From an uncultured Pseudohongiella sp. (GTDB lineage Bacteria > Pseudomonadota > Gammaproteobacteria > Pseudomonadales > Pseudohongiellaceae): a DNA stretch of 64,000 bases. This document shows, piece by piece, positions 44,926-53,693 of this stretch (its first letter is position 1; each line of letters begins with the position of its first letter). The translations under genes and the position numbers were made by a program. The notes beneath the pieces are model-generated. The model was not told the origin of the DNA. It saw only the letters and a list, made by a program, of their open reading frames with translations, and made no database searches. Location: contig OX638323.1 in assembly GCA_951812715.1 (NCBI GenBank), forward strand, positions 1,550,001-1,614,000. The letters run 5' to 3'.

Positions 44926-45256
44926 GATGTCCCGCTCCAGCGCGGTGCTGTAAGAGGTGGCGGGTGTCCCTATGTTCCAAGCCAGGGTGTTGTTTGACAG
45001 GCGTCGAATCGATGACCCGAGCAGTTGAGTTGGAGGCGCCAGGGACGCAGTAGCAAATACGTTGTCTGAGCCGACTCACTGGCCGGGGCAGGGACTACTC
45101 GCGCACAATGCAAGCCACCCAATTTGTCACGTCTGGCGCCAGCCTGCTAATCGTTCTTGAAAATCGTCAAGCCTGTCCCTATATTCGGTGCCTGTTGTTC
45201 GCGCCGGCGCCTGTTGATCCGGCGAACCATTCCACGCAAAGGGGATCCGCGAGCCA
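44926..45256. other. Gap without recognised features
   Basis: 331 bases after the xyl remnant. No gene, tRNA or strong hairpin is seen. It must hold the promoter of the ABC operon that starts at 45257. Confidence 0.4.
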
Positions 45257-46186
45257 GTGATCAAGATCAGGAATCTGACCAGAAATTTTGACCAGGTCGT
45301 CGCGGTGGACGACCTCAGCTTCGAGGTCCGGGAAGGCGAGGTGCTCGGCTTCCTCGGGCCGAATGGCGCCGGCAAGTCCACCACGATGAAAATCATTACC
45401 GGCTTCCTGTCGCCTAGCGCCGGCAGCGTCGCCATCGACGGTTACGATATCGTCAGTCAGCCGCTGCGGGCCAAGGCGCTGATCGGTTATCTGCCGGAAG
45501 GAGCGCCCTGCTATGGCGATATGACCACGCTGGAGTTTCTGCGCTTCATTGCCCGTATCCGTGGCTTCCGTGGCGCGGAAGCCGAACAGCGCATCGCCGA
45601 CGTCATGCGCGACGTGGCGCTTGAGTCCGTCGCGCTGCAGACGATCGAAACCCTGTCCAAGGGCTTCAAGCGCCGGGTGGGACTGGCCCAGGCAATTCTG
45701 CACGATCCCAAGGTGCTGATTCTCGACGAGCCGACCGACGGACTGGATCCGAACCAGAAGAACCAGGTGCGGGAATTGATCCGCAATCTGGCGAAGGACA
45801 AGATCGTCGTCGTTTCCACGCATATCCTCGAAGAAGTCACCGCGGTATGCACCCGGGCCATCATCATCGATGAAGGCAGAATCGTCGCCGACGGCACGCC
45901 GGCGGAACTCGAAGCGCGTTCGCGCTACCATCACGCCGTGGATCTGCGGCTGGCGGGAGAGTTGGATCTGGCGGCGGAACTCAATGGCGTCGACGACGTG
46001 GCTGGGGTCGAGCAGGACCGCTCGGACAGCGCGAGCTTTACGATCCTTTCCGGCGGCAAGCCGATTTTCGCGCGCATTTCCGAACTTGCCCAGCAGCGGC
46101 AATGGCCGGTAGACGAGTTTCACGTGCGCCGAGGCCAACTCGAAGACGTGTTCCGCACGGTCACCGCGGGCGCGGGCGGCCGCTGA
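45257..46186 (+). CDS. ABC transporter ATP-binding protein (GldA-like)
   Basis: 309 residues. Walker A is GFLGPNGAGKSTTMKIITGF, the Q-loop/LPEGAPCYGDMT is typical, the signature is LSKGFKRRVGLAQAIL, Walker B is VLILDEPTDGLDP and the H-loop is VSTHILEE. A C-terminal extension of about 90 residues follows. It is the ATPase of the three-gene system whose permease and Gld-type auxiliary genes follow. The start is GTG 45257. Homologues called GldA belong to gliding-motility ABC systems in Bacteroidetes, but in proteobacteria the cargo is unknown. Confidence 0.92.
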   Translation: MIKIRNLTRNFDQVVAVDDLSFEVREGEVLGFLGPNGAGKSTTMKIITGFLSPSAGSVAIDGYDIVSQPLRAKALIGYLPEGAPCYGDMTTLEFLRFIARIRGFRGAEAEQRIADVMRDVALESVALQTIETLSKGFKRRVGLAQAILHDPKVLILDEPTDGLDPNQKNQVRELIRNLAKDKIVVVSTHILEEVTAVCTRAIIIDEGRIVADGTPAELEARSRYHHAVDLRLAGELDLAAELNGVDDVAGVEQDRSDSASFTILSGGKPIFARISELAQQRQWPVDEFHVRRGQLEDVFRTVTAGAGGR

Positions 46187-46197
46187 GAGGCAACGAC

Positions 46198-46947
46198 ATG
46201 CAGTATTTCTCCATGCAAAACCTGGGAATCATTTTCCGGCGTGAACTGAAGAGTTATTTCGCCACGCCGCTGGCGTATGTGTTCATCGTGATCTTCCTCA
46301 TCGCCAACGGTATTTTCACCTTTGATCTCGGCGGCTTGTACGCCCGGGGCCAGGCCGATCTGATGCCTTTCTTCAGTTTCCACCCCTGGCTGTACCTGTT
46401 CATGGTGCCCGCCATCGCCATGGCGCTGTGGGCCGACGAACGCAAAACCGGCACCATCGAATTGCTGCTGACGCTTCCGGTAAAGCTGTCCGACGCGGTG
46501 TTTGGCAAATTTCTCGCCGCCTGGACGCTTACCGGAATAGCGCTGCTGCTGACTTTTCCAATCTGGATCACGGTGAATTATCTTGGCGACCCGGACAACG
46601 GCGTGATCGTGGCAAGCTATTTGGGAAGCTGGTTCATGGCCGGCGCCTATCTGGCCGTTGGTTCGTGCATGTCAGCCTGCACCCGCAATTCGGTAATCGC
46701 CTTCATCATGACTGTCAGCATCTGTTTTCTATTTGTCATCATGGGCTCGCCGATCCTGCTCAATGCGTTTCCAGACTGGCTGCCCCAGGCTATCGTCGAC
46801 ACATTCGCGGCGCTGGGCTTCCTGACCCATTTCGATTCCATCGCCAAGGGCGTGCTCGATATCCGGGATCTGCTCTATTTCAGCGTATTCATGGCCGCCT
46901 GGCTGCTCGCCAGCGGAATCGTCATCGAAATCAAGAAAGCGAATTAG
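46198..46947 (+). CDS. ABC transporter permease (GldF-like)
   Basis: 249 residues with six hydrophobic segments from ATG 46198 (MQYFSMQNLGIIFRREL); GAGAGG precedes it by eight bases. RRELKSYFATPLAYVFIVIF and ALWADERKTGTIELLLTLPV are hallmarks of ABC-2-type permeases. It lies 11 bases after the ATPase gene and 12 before the auxiliary gene, so the three are one operon. Confidence 0.92.
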   Translation: MQYFSMQNLGIIFRRELKSYFATPLAYVFIVIFLIANGIFTFDLGGLYARGQADLMPFFSFHPWLYLFMVPAIAMALWADERKTGTIELLLTLPVKLSDAVFGKFLAAWTLTGIALLLTFPIWITVNYLGDPDNGVIVASYLGSWFMAGAYLAVGSCMSACTRNSVIAFIMTVSICFLFVIMGSPILLNAFPDWLPQAIVDTFAALGFLTHFDSIAKGVLDIRDLLYFSVFMAAWLLASGIVIEIKKAN

Positions 46948-46959
46948 GAAGGTAGGATT

Positions 46960-49056
46960 ATGACAAGCGGACGCCTTGTTTCCCTGGTCGGACTGGTCCT
47001 GATCGCCGCGGCATTGCTGTTCGCGGTCGCCGTGATTTCCCTGTTGCCCGGCTGGCGCCTGGATCTGACCGAAGATCGCCTGTTCACACTCGCTCCCGCG
47101 ACCCGGGACATCGTCTCGAACCTGGAGACACCGATTGAACTGACGTTTTTTTATTCAGATTCCGCCACCGAAGACGTGCCCCAGATTCGTACCTATGCCA
47201 CTCGCATACAGGAACTGCTGCGGGAGATCGTGATTGCAAGCAATGACCGCCTTACCCTGACCGTGATCGATCCCGAACCGTTCTCCGAAGACGAAGATTT
47301 GGCAAACCAGTTTGGCATTCAGGCAGTACCGGTCACCCAGGGCGGCGAAGCGATCTATTTCGGCCTTGTGGCTTCTCAACCATTGGCTGAAGACGCGCCG
47401 GAAACCCTGCGCGTTTCCGAAACCATGCCGTTGATCCGGCCGGATCAGGAGCCCTTTCTCGAATACGAATTCGTCAAGCTGATCACTCAGACTGCCAATC
47501 CTGAACGCAGAGTGGTGGCCCTGTTGACCGATCTCGATGTCGATGGCGGTTTCGATCCGGGCACTAGCCAGATGCTCCAGCCCTGGTTCGTCATGGATAT
47601 CATTCGGCAACTATACGAAGTACGGCGTATCAGCGCGCTCGACGAAAGCATCGATGAAGACGTGGATATCGTCATGCTGGTGCATCCGAGCGACCTGTCC
47701 GAGCAGATGCTCTACGCTATAGACCAGCACATCATGCGCGGCGGCGAAGCCATCGTTTTTCTCGACCCCAACGCCGACACCCTGGTGACGCGCTCGCCCC
47801 AGGGCATCCTCGTGCCGGCCGGCATGAGTTCGGATCTGCCGCGCCTGCTCGAAGCCTGGGGCGTGGAATACGATAGCAGCAAGGTGCTGGCGGACAGCGA
47901 TCTGGCGCTGCGCGTTTCCATGGGCCAGGGTTCCAGACCGGAGCCGCATCTGGGTATGCTAGGCGTTCAGCGGGGCAACCTCGACGGCGATGACATCATT
48001 ACCAGCCGGCTGGAAACCATCAATATTTCCTCGGCTGGCGCGATCGCCCAGGCGGAAGGCGCCGCCACGCAATTCGAACCGTTGATTCAATCCTCCAGCA
48101 ATTCCATGCTGATGGAAGCGGCGCTTTTGCAGGACATCACCGAACCCTCGATATTGTTCGATGAGTTCGAGCCTGACGCCGAAAGCTATACCCTGGCGGC
48201 CCGCATCAGTGGCATCGTCGATTCCGCCTTTCCGGACGGTCCGCCGCCGGCGCCGGAAGAAGACGCGGAAGAAGAATCCGGGGCCGCCGAGGACGAGGCC
48301 GGGGAAGGAATTGAGACCGCGGCCGCGGACGAAGACGCCGCGATTGCTGAAGACGAAACCGGGTCCAACACAGAAATCGCGGCGGACGAAGAGGAAGCGG
48401 CGGCAGATGTCGCGGCCGATATTGGCGAAGGCGAAGAAGCGGCTGAAGAAGTAGCCGAAGCAGTGCGGGAGGAAGTCGTGCCGCATTTGGCCCAATCCGA
48501 AGAACCGGTCAACATTCTGCTTTTTTCCGATACCGATCTGATGTCGGACCGAATGTGGGTGCAAGTGGCGCAATTTTTCGGTCAGCGAATACCGCAGCCG
48601 TTCGCCAACAACGGCGACATGATCATCAATGCGCTGGACAACTTGGCCGGCGGCGCCAATCTGGCGAGCATCCGCAGCCGGGGCACTTACTCAAGGCCGT
48701 TCAATCGTGTCATTGCAATGCAGCGACAGGCGGACGATCGCCTGCGCGAGGAAGAAGCGGAACTGCTGACCAGGCTTGATGAGACCGAAGCCGCGGTGGC
48801 GGAATTGCGGCAAAACGAAGAGGGCGAGCCGCTGGAGCAGATCGCCCCGGAAATCCAGGCTGAAATCGATCGTTTCAACCTGGAAATGATCGATACGCGG
48901 CGGCGTCTGCGGGATGTGCAGTTCCAGTTGACCGAAGATATCGAGCGGCTCGGCGAAAACCTCAAGTGGCTGAACACCTTGCTGGTGCCTGCCCTGCTTA
49001 GCGTATTGGCGCTGGCGGCTTTTCTGCTGCGGGCGCGAAGGCGTAAATTCGGCTAA
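46960..49056 (+). CDS. GldG-like ABC auxiliary protein with acidic insert
   Basis: 698 residues. An N-terminal membrane helix (VGLVLIAAALLFAVAVISLL) is followed by the GldG/DUF-type periplasmic domain (DLTEDRLFTLAPATRDIVSN, ELTFFYSD) and ends in a C-terminal helix (LLVPALLSVLALAAFLLRAR). A strongly acidic alanine/glutamate stretch (residues about 428-505) interrupts the domain, and a coiled segment (REEEAELLTRLDETEAAVAE) precedes the last helix. Related operons usually end with a DUF4340 gene, which is absent here. It probably works with the two upstream genes in the envelope. Confidence 0.88.
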   Translation: MTSGRLVSLVGLVLIAAALLFAVAVISLLPGWRLDLTEDRLFTLAPATRDIVSNLETPIELTFFYSDSATEDVPQIRTYATRIQELLREIVIASNDRLTLTVIDPEPFSEDEDLANQFGIQAVPVTQGGEAIYFGLVASQPLAEDAPETLRVSETMPLIRPDQEPFLEYEFVKLITQTANPERRVVALLTDLDVDGGFDPGTSQMLQPWFVMDIIRQLYEVRRISALDESIDEDVDIVMLVHPSDLSEQMLYAIDQHIMRGGEAIVFLDPNADTLVTRSPQGILVPAGMSSDLPRLLEAWGVEYDSSKVLADSDLALRVSMGQGSRPEPHLGMLGVQRGNLDGDDIITSRLETINISSAGAIAQAEGAATQFEPLIQSSSNSMLMEAALLQDITEPSILFDEFEPDAESYTLAARISGIVDSAFPDGPPPAPEEDAEEESGAAEDEAGEGIETAAADEDAAIAEDETGSNTEIAADEEEAAADVAADIGEGEEAAEEVAEAVREEVVPHLAQSEEPVNILLFSDTDLMSDRMWVQVAQFFGQRIPQPFANNGDMIINALDNLAGGANLASIRSRGTYSRPFNRVIAMQRQADDRLREEEAELLTRLDETEAAVAELRQNEEGEPLEQIAPEIQAEIDRFNLEMIDTRRRLRDVQFQLTEDIERLGENLKWLNTLLVPALLSVLALAAFLLRARRRKFG

Positions 49057-49077
49057 AGGGCTTTACCCCTTTCAGCC
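49051..49077. terminator. Bidirectional terminator-like hairpin
   Basis: GGCTAAAGGG (49051-49060) and CCCTTTCAGCC (49067-49077) pair with one bulged base around a short loop, between the converging GldG-like and histidine kinase genes. The stop of the former (TAA, 49054-49056) lies in the stem. AAA/TTT tracts within the stem are suggestive but there is no long T-run. Confidence 0.55.
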
Positions 49078-49081
49078 AAAT

Positions 49082-50431
49082 TCACGAAGCCGAATTCGAA
49101 AGCGGGGCCGCGCTGCTACCGGGCCTGCGCGGCAACCGCAAGATCACCCGGGTCCCCTCCCCGACCTTGCTTTCAATATCGAGATTCCCGCCATGGGCTT
49201 CGGCGATCAGCCGGCACAGGTACAGGCCAAGTCCGGTGCCGCCGGTATTGCGCTGGCGCGAGCTGTCGGCGCGATAAAACGGTTCGGCGATCTGCTTGAG
49301 ATGTTCCCGCGGAATACCCTCCCCTTGATCGATGACTTCGAGCGACGCTTTTTCACCGGCGAATGACACCCTGACCTTGATCGGGTTGTTTTCGCCGTGG
49401 CGCACCGCGTTGTTGAGCAGATTGGTGAGCAACAATCTGATGCGCAACTTGTCAATGTGGAACTCTTGATCCGGGCGCGGAATTTCAATCTTGAGACTGC
49501 CCTGGTAATCCACATAGGCGTCGGCGACCGAGCGTACGAAACTGCCTAGCCGAACCGGTTCGGCCACCAGCACCGAATGTTCCTGATTGAGGCGTTCGGC
49601 TTCGATCAGGTCGGCAATCAGCAGATCGATTTCACTAATGTCCTCGCGCAATTGATCAGCCTGATCGCTGTCGTCGATGAACTCCAGCCGAAGTTTTGCC
49701 TTTGCCAGCGGCGAGCGCAATTCGTGGCTGATGGCGAGCAGCAACTGTCGCTTGGCTTCGAGCATCGATTGCAGCGAATCCGCCATGTGGTTGATGCTAT
49801 CGGTCAGTTCGCCGAGTTCGTCCTGCCGGTCGCTGTCAACCCGAAATCCGAGGTCGCCGTTGCGGATCCGCTCGGCGCCCTGCTTGAGCAACCGCACCGG
49901 CGCCAGCAGCCGGTTCACCATGAAATAGTTGAGCAGCAGCACCAGCACAGCCATGGTGAATCCGGCGTAGAACACCAGGTAATTGATGGCTGGTTCCGGA
50001 ACTGCGCGCTGGTAGAGATAAAACTCATAACCGCCCCGTTCCACCATGATGATGTCTTCGCCGCCGACCCGGCGTATTTCGGCGTCCGCGCTAAGCGAGT
50101 GATCGAATTCGGATTGGGTCACATCGATCCGGTTGTCGGTATTGGAGCTCCAGCGCATGATCGGGCTGCGAATCTGGATGGTCCAGCCGAGTTCCTCGGC
50201 CAGGCGCATGGCATTGGCCAGATTTGGAGGTGAACCGATACTTTCGATATCGATGATGGAATCGATGTTGCGGGAGAAAAAATCCGGAATCGCGTCGATC
50301 GTATTTCCGGTGTCGGTCAGCAGCCGCAGCGCCCCTAAAACGATGATGAAAAACAGCACTATGGTGGTGCCGAAAATCAGCAGCAGGCGCAGGAACAGCG
50401 AGCGCCGGATCGATTGCAGCAACGCATTCAC
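49082..50431 (-). CDS. Sensor histidine kinase
   Basis: 449 residues. An N-terminal helix (LFLRLLLIFGTTIVLFFIIV), a periplasmic sensor of about 120 residues and a second helix (VFYAGFTMAVLVLLLNYFMV) lead to a HAMP domain. The phosphorylated histidine is in LLAISHELRSPLAKAKLRLE, the N-box is LLNNAVRHGENN, and G-boxes are DQGEGIP and GGTGLGLYL. This is a CpxA/EnvZ-type kinase. The signal is unknown. GTG 50431 overlaps the regulator stop (GTGA). Confidence 0.93.
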   Translation of the reverse strand: MNALLQSIRRSLFLRLLLIFGTTIVLFFIIVLGALRLLTDTGNTIDAIPDFFSRNIDSIIDIESIGSPPNLANAMRLAEELGWTIQIRSPIMRWSSNTDNRIDVTQSEFDHSLSADAEIRRVGGEDIIMVERGGYEFYLYQRAVPEPAINYLVFYAGFTMAVLVLLLNYFMVNRLLAPVRLLKQGAERIRNGDLGFRVDSDRQDELGELTDSINHMADSLQSMLEAKRQLLLAISHELRSPLAKAKLRLEFIDDSDQADQLREDISEIDLLIADLIEAERLNQEHSVLVAEPVRLGSFVRSVADAYVDYQGSLKIEIPRPDQEFHIDKLRIRLLLTNLLNNAVRHGENNPIKVRVSFAGEKASLEVIDQGEGIPREHLKQIAEPFYRADSSRQRNTGGTGLGLYLCRLIAEAHGGNLDIESKVGEGTRVILRLPRRPGSSAAPLSNSAS

Positions 50432-51126
50432 AATTGCTGTCCGACGAAAGTATAGCCGCGGCCCCAGACGGTCTTGATGAATCGGGGCGTCTTTGACGTA
50501 TCGTTCAACTTGTGGCGCAGGCGGCTCACCAGGGTATCGACCGCCCGCGAGAACAACTCCGCGTTGATGCCACGCAGCCGGTTCATGAGTTCGTCCCTGC
50601 TGAACGTCTTGTTGGGATACTGCATGAACAATATCAGCAATTCGTATTCCATGGTGGTGAGATCAAGCACGTCGCCGTCCAGCTTCACTTCCCGGCGCGA
50701 TACATCGACATCGATACCTTCGATTAGCTTGATTTCGCGCAACTCGTGGTCATCGCTGCTGCGGCGAAGGATGTTCTGAATGCGCGCCAGCAGTTCCCGG
50801 GGCTCGAAGGGTTTGGGCAGATAGTCGTCCGCTCCGAGTTCGAGCCCGGCGATACGGTCGTTGACTTCCGCATGGGCGGTCAGCATGAGAATCGGCAGAT
50901 GCCCGTAGATAGAGGATTTGGCGCGAATCTCCCGGCACACTTCAAATCCGTCCTTGACCGGCAGCATGACATCGAGAATCAGCAGATCCGGCTTGAGTTT
51001 CTTCAGCATCTCGAATCCTCGCGGCGGCGCCAGCGCCACATGGCATTCCATGCCATGACGTTCCAGATACTGCGTTAGCAACAGACCCAGCTTCTCGTCA
51101 TCATCCAGGATCAGGATTTTCTTCAT
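50428..51126 (-). CDS. OmpR-family response regulator
   Basis: 232 residues. The receiver domain has the acidic pocket DDDEKLG, the phosphorylated aspartate in LLILDVMLPVKDG and the lysine in DYLPKPFEPREL. The C-terminal winged helix (TTMEYELLILFMQYPNKTFS, RLRHKLNDTSKTPRFIKTVW) binds DNA. It is cotranscribed with the histidine kinase. The upstream control region is filled by a short-palindrome array. Confidence 0.94.
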   Translation of the reverse strand: MKKILILDDDEKLGLLLTQYLERHGMECHVALAPPRGFEMLKKLKPDLLILDVMLPVKDGFEVCREIRAKSSIYGHLPILMLTAHAEVNDRIAGLELGADDYLPKPFEPRELLARIQNILRRSSDDHELREIKLIEGIDVDVSRREVKLDGDVLDLTTMEYELLILFMQYPNKTFSRDELMNRLRGINAELFSRAVDTLVSRLRHKLNDTSKTPRFIKTVWGRGYTFVGQQL

Positions 51127-51229
51127 ATCGCGCCGGGCCGAATGTATGCCATTGCCTGATGGTACGAATTCGCTATCGGCGAATCAATTCGACCTGACGC
51201 TGGACTTGAAAGTCGATATCAATATAGGA
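51127..51229. other. Promoter-side flank of the palindrome array
   Basis: About 100 bases upstream of the regulator gene. GGTACGAATTCGCTATCGGC starts at 51162 and recurs in altered form (GGTACGAATTCAATTGAAGC) at 51619, so the array is bracketed by imperfect direct repeats. No gene is present. Confidence 0.4.
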
Positions 51230-51600
51230 CGATATCAATATAGGACACCCACAGGAATCAGCAAGAAAGCAGCAATAAGGGACACCCACAACGATGGGTG
51301 TCCCATGGACTCCACACAAACATGGGTGTCCCATGGACTCCCCCATGGACTTCCCTGGACTCACCCACAACCATGGGTGTCCCATGGGCTTCCCCCATGG
51401 ACTTCCCATGGACTCCCCCCATGGACTTCCCTAAACTCACGCACAACCATGGGTGTCCCATAGATTCCCTTCCCACGGACTTCCCCAGAAATCAGCAATA
51501 AAGCAGCAGTAAAGGACACCCACAACGATGGGTGTCCCATGGATTCACGATGGGTGTCCCATGGATTCCGCCAGATTGGAAACGGTTCTAATCGAGGGGT
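51230..51600 (+). repeat. Intergenic short-palindrome array (TGGGTGTCCCA family)
   Basis: Exact TGGGTGTCCCA starts at 51295, 51323, 51374, 51450, 51529 and 51551, mostly flanked as CATGGGTGTCCCATGGA. GGACACCCA on the same strand (51243, 51280, 51515) faces these copies to make 9-bp-arm hairpins with a CAACGA loop at 51280-51303 and 51515-51537. CCATGGACTTCCC-type spacers separate the copies. All forward frames read through, but the translations are repeat-driven and not genes. The array lies between divergent transcription units. Confidence 0.85.
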
Positions 51601-51723
51601 TGCGGTCAATTTCCGACGGTACGAATTCAATTGAAGCAAATCAATTTGTAGAATTGCCGGCTCGCGGTTTTAATGTTGCGGGCTCGCGCCGCTTGCGGGC
51701 AGCCGGTCAGTTCCGGAATTCCC
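51601..51723. other. Array right flank and leader of the ABC-F gene
   Basis: Contains the second flank repeat at 51619 and no gene. A ribosome site for ATG 51724 is weak. Confidence 0.35.
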
Positions 51724-53619
51724 ATGATCAAATTGTCCAATGTCCAGATAATTCGGGGCGCCCGGCCTTTGCTGGACGAGGCGAACCTGGTTATCCATCG
51801 GGGTCAGCGAATCGGTGTGATCGGCCGCAATGGCTGTGGCAAGTCAACTTTGTTCCAACTGCTGGCGGGAAATTTCGATGTGGAAAAAGGAGACGTGAAC
51901 TTGCCGGGTTCGCTGCGCTGTTCGATGATGGCGCAGGAAACGCCCGCCTGCGGCCGAACCGCGCTGGAATTCGTCATCGATGCGCACCAAGAATATCGAG
52001 CGCTGGAACAGAAAATCGTCCAAACCGAAAAGACCGGCGATGGACGCAAGCTGGCCACCTTGCATGATGAAATGGATGCCCTGGACGGCTACAGCATCAC
52101 TCATCGAGCCGAGATTCTGCTGTCTGGATTGGGCTTCTCAAGCGAACAGTTTCAGCATCCGGTATCCAGTTTTTCCGGCGGCTGGCGCGTGCGGCTCAAC
52201 CTCGCGGCGGCGCTGCTATGTCCTTCGGACCTGTTATTGCTCGACGAGCCCACCAATCATCTTGATCTGGAAGCGACGTTCTGGCTGGAAAACTGGCTGC
52301 AGCGTTACCAGGGCGCCTTGCTGCTGATCTCGCATGACCGCAGTTTTCTGGATGCCGTGATCGATAACATCGTTCACTTTGATAGTCTCAAGTTGATCTC
52401 ATACAAGGGAAATTACAGCGAGTTCGAACGCCTGCGCGCGCAGAAGCTCGCCCTGCAACAGGCAATGTACGAGAAGCAGCAGAAACGTCGCGAACAAATC
52501 GAAAGCTTCGTGCGACGATTTCGATACAAGGATTCCAAGGCCAGGCAGGCGCAAAGCAGGCTACGGGAATTGCAGAGAATGCAGGATATCGCGCCGGCCC
52601 ACGTTGATTCTCCGTTTTCCTTTCGATTTCGGCGCGCGGACAAGTATCCGTCCTTTCTTACTCGGGTGGAGAATCTCTCCATCGGCTTCGCTTCAGCGCT
52701 AGTGGAAGGAATAAATCTTTCCCTGCATTCCGACACGCGCATCGGTTTGCTTGGCTTCAACGGCAGCGGAAAATCCACCTTGCTGAAAGTACTGGCCGGA
52801 CAATTGGCTCCGCTGCAAGGTGAGTTGCAGAACTCCAGAAATCTGAAAATCGGTTACTACGCGCAACATCAGGTAGATGATCTGGATACCGCTTCCAGCG
52901 CCCGCCGGATCATTCAGAAACTGGACAAGGAACGATCCGAGCAGGAAATCAGAGACTTTCTGGGCGGCTTCAATTTTGACAATAGCCGGGTGGAAGAGCC
53001 AGTCGGCAATTTCTCCGGAGGAGAGAAAGCCAGATTGGCGCTGGCCAGAATAGTCTGGCAAAAACCCAACCTGCTGTTGCTCGACGAACCCACCAACCAT
53101 CTTGATCTGGAAATGGCGCACGCATTGACAGTGGCCTTGCAGCAATATCAGGGAGGCATGATATTGGTATCCCATGACCGGCATTTGCTGACCAATACCG
53201 TGGATCGGTTCTGGTCCATACATCAGGGAAGATTCTCGGAATTCAGGGGAAATATTTCAGACTACGAGCAATGGCTGCGGCAATCGTCCGCCGAAACCCG
53301 GCCGCCAACCGATGTAAAGCCAGATCGGCAGCGGGCAAACAAAAAGAAGATGCGGCAAAAGGCCGCCAACCAGCGGCGGCAACTTGCGCCTCTGCGAAAG
53401 CAAAACAAGGTGCTGGAAGCCCAGTTGGAATCATTGCATCAAGAGCTGTCCGGAATTGATCGATCACTCGCGGATGTCAGCTTGTACGCTGGGGAACAAC
53501 AAGAGCGCTTGAATTCGCTACTGCAACGTCAGGCCGCGGCACGCAAGGATTTGCATCGCAAGGAAGAAGAGTGGCTGGCCGCGCAGGACGCATTGCAGCT
53601 TGCCAGCGGAGAGTCGTGA
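51724..53619 (+). CDS. yheS: ABC-F family ATPase (YheS-like)
   Basis: 631 residues with two ATP-binding domains and no membrane segment. Walker A motifs are GVIGRNGCGKSTLFQLLAG and GLLGFNGSGKSTLLKVLAG, signatures are SSFSGGWRVRLNLAAAL and GNFSGGEKARLALARI, and both Walker B motifs read LLLLDEPTNHLDLE. The inter-domain linker (ESFVRRFRYKDSKARQAQSR) enters the ribosomal P-site region in ABC-F proteins. A C-terminal coiled coil ends it. ABC-F proteins rescue or tune ribosomes. ATG 51724 begins MIKLSNVQIIRG. Confidence 0.92.
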   Translation: MIKLSNVQIIRGARPLLDEANLVIHRGQRIGVIGRNGCGKSTLFQLLAGNFDVEKGDVNLPGSLRCSMMAQETPACGRTALEFVIDAHQEYRALEQKIVQTEKTGDGRKLATLHDEMDALDGYSITHRAEILLSGLGFSSEQFQHPVSSFSGGWRVRLNLAAALLCPSDLLLLDEPTNHLDLEATFWLENWLQRYQGALLLISHDRSFLDAVIDNIVHFDSLKLISYKGNYSEFERLRAQKLALQQAMYEKQQKRREQIESFVRRFRYKDSKARQAQSRLRELQRMQDIAPAHVDSPFSFRFRRADKYPSFLTRVENLSIGFASALVEGINLSLHSDTRIGLLGFNGSGKSTLLKVLAGQLAPLQGELQNSRNLKIGYYAQHQVDDLDTASSARRIIQKLDKERSEQEIRDFLGGFNFDNSRVEEPVGNFSGGEKARLALARIVWQKPNLLLLDEPTNHLDLEMAHALTVALQQYQGGMILVSHDRHLLTNTVDRFWSIHQGRFSEFRGNISDYEQWLRQSSAETRPPTDVKPDRQRANKKKMRQKAANQRRQLAPLRKQNKVLEAQLESLHQELSGIDRSLADVSLYAGEQQERLNSLLQRQAAARKDLHRKEEEWLAAQDALQLASGES

Positions 53620-53693
53620 ACAGGAGCATGGACTTGAAACGCGCCAGCCGCGCACCAATCTATGAAAGATCCAGGTTGGCGGAGCAAGTCATA

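Noticed and set aside
44965..44985. GGGTGTCCC near the xyl remnant, resembling the palindrome core
   Set aside because: Only nine of eleven bases match and it is a single copy; not enough to call a repeat.
51173..51639. Several open frames rich in MGHPW and DTHG across the intergenic array
   Set aside because: They arise from the repeated TGGGTGTCCCA and CCATGG units and have no non-repetitive conserved part.
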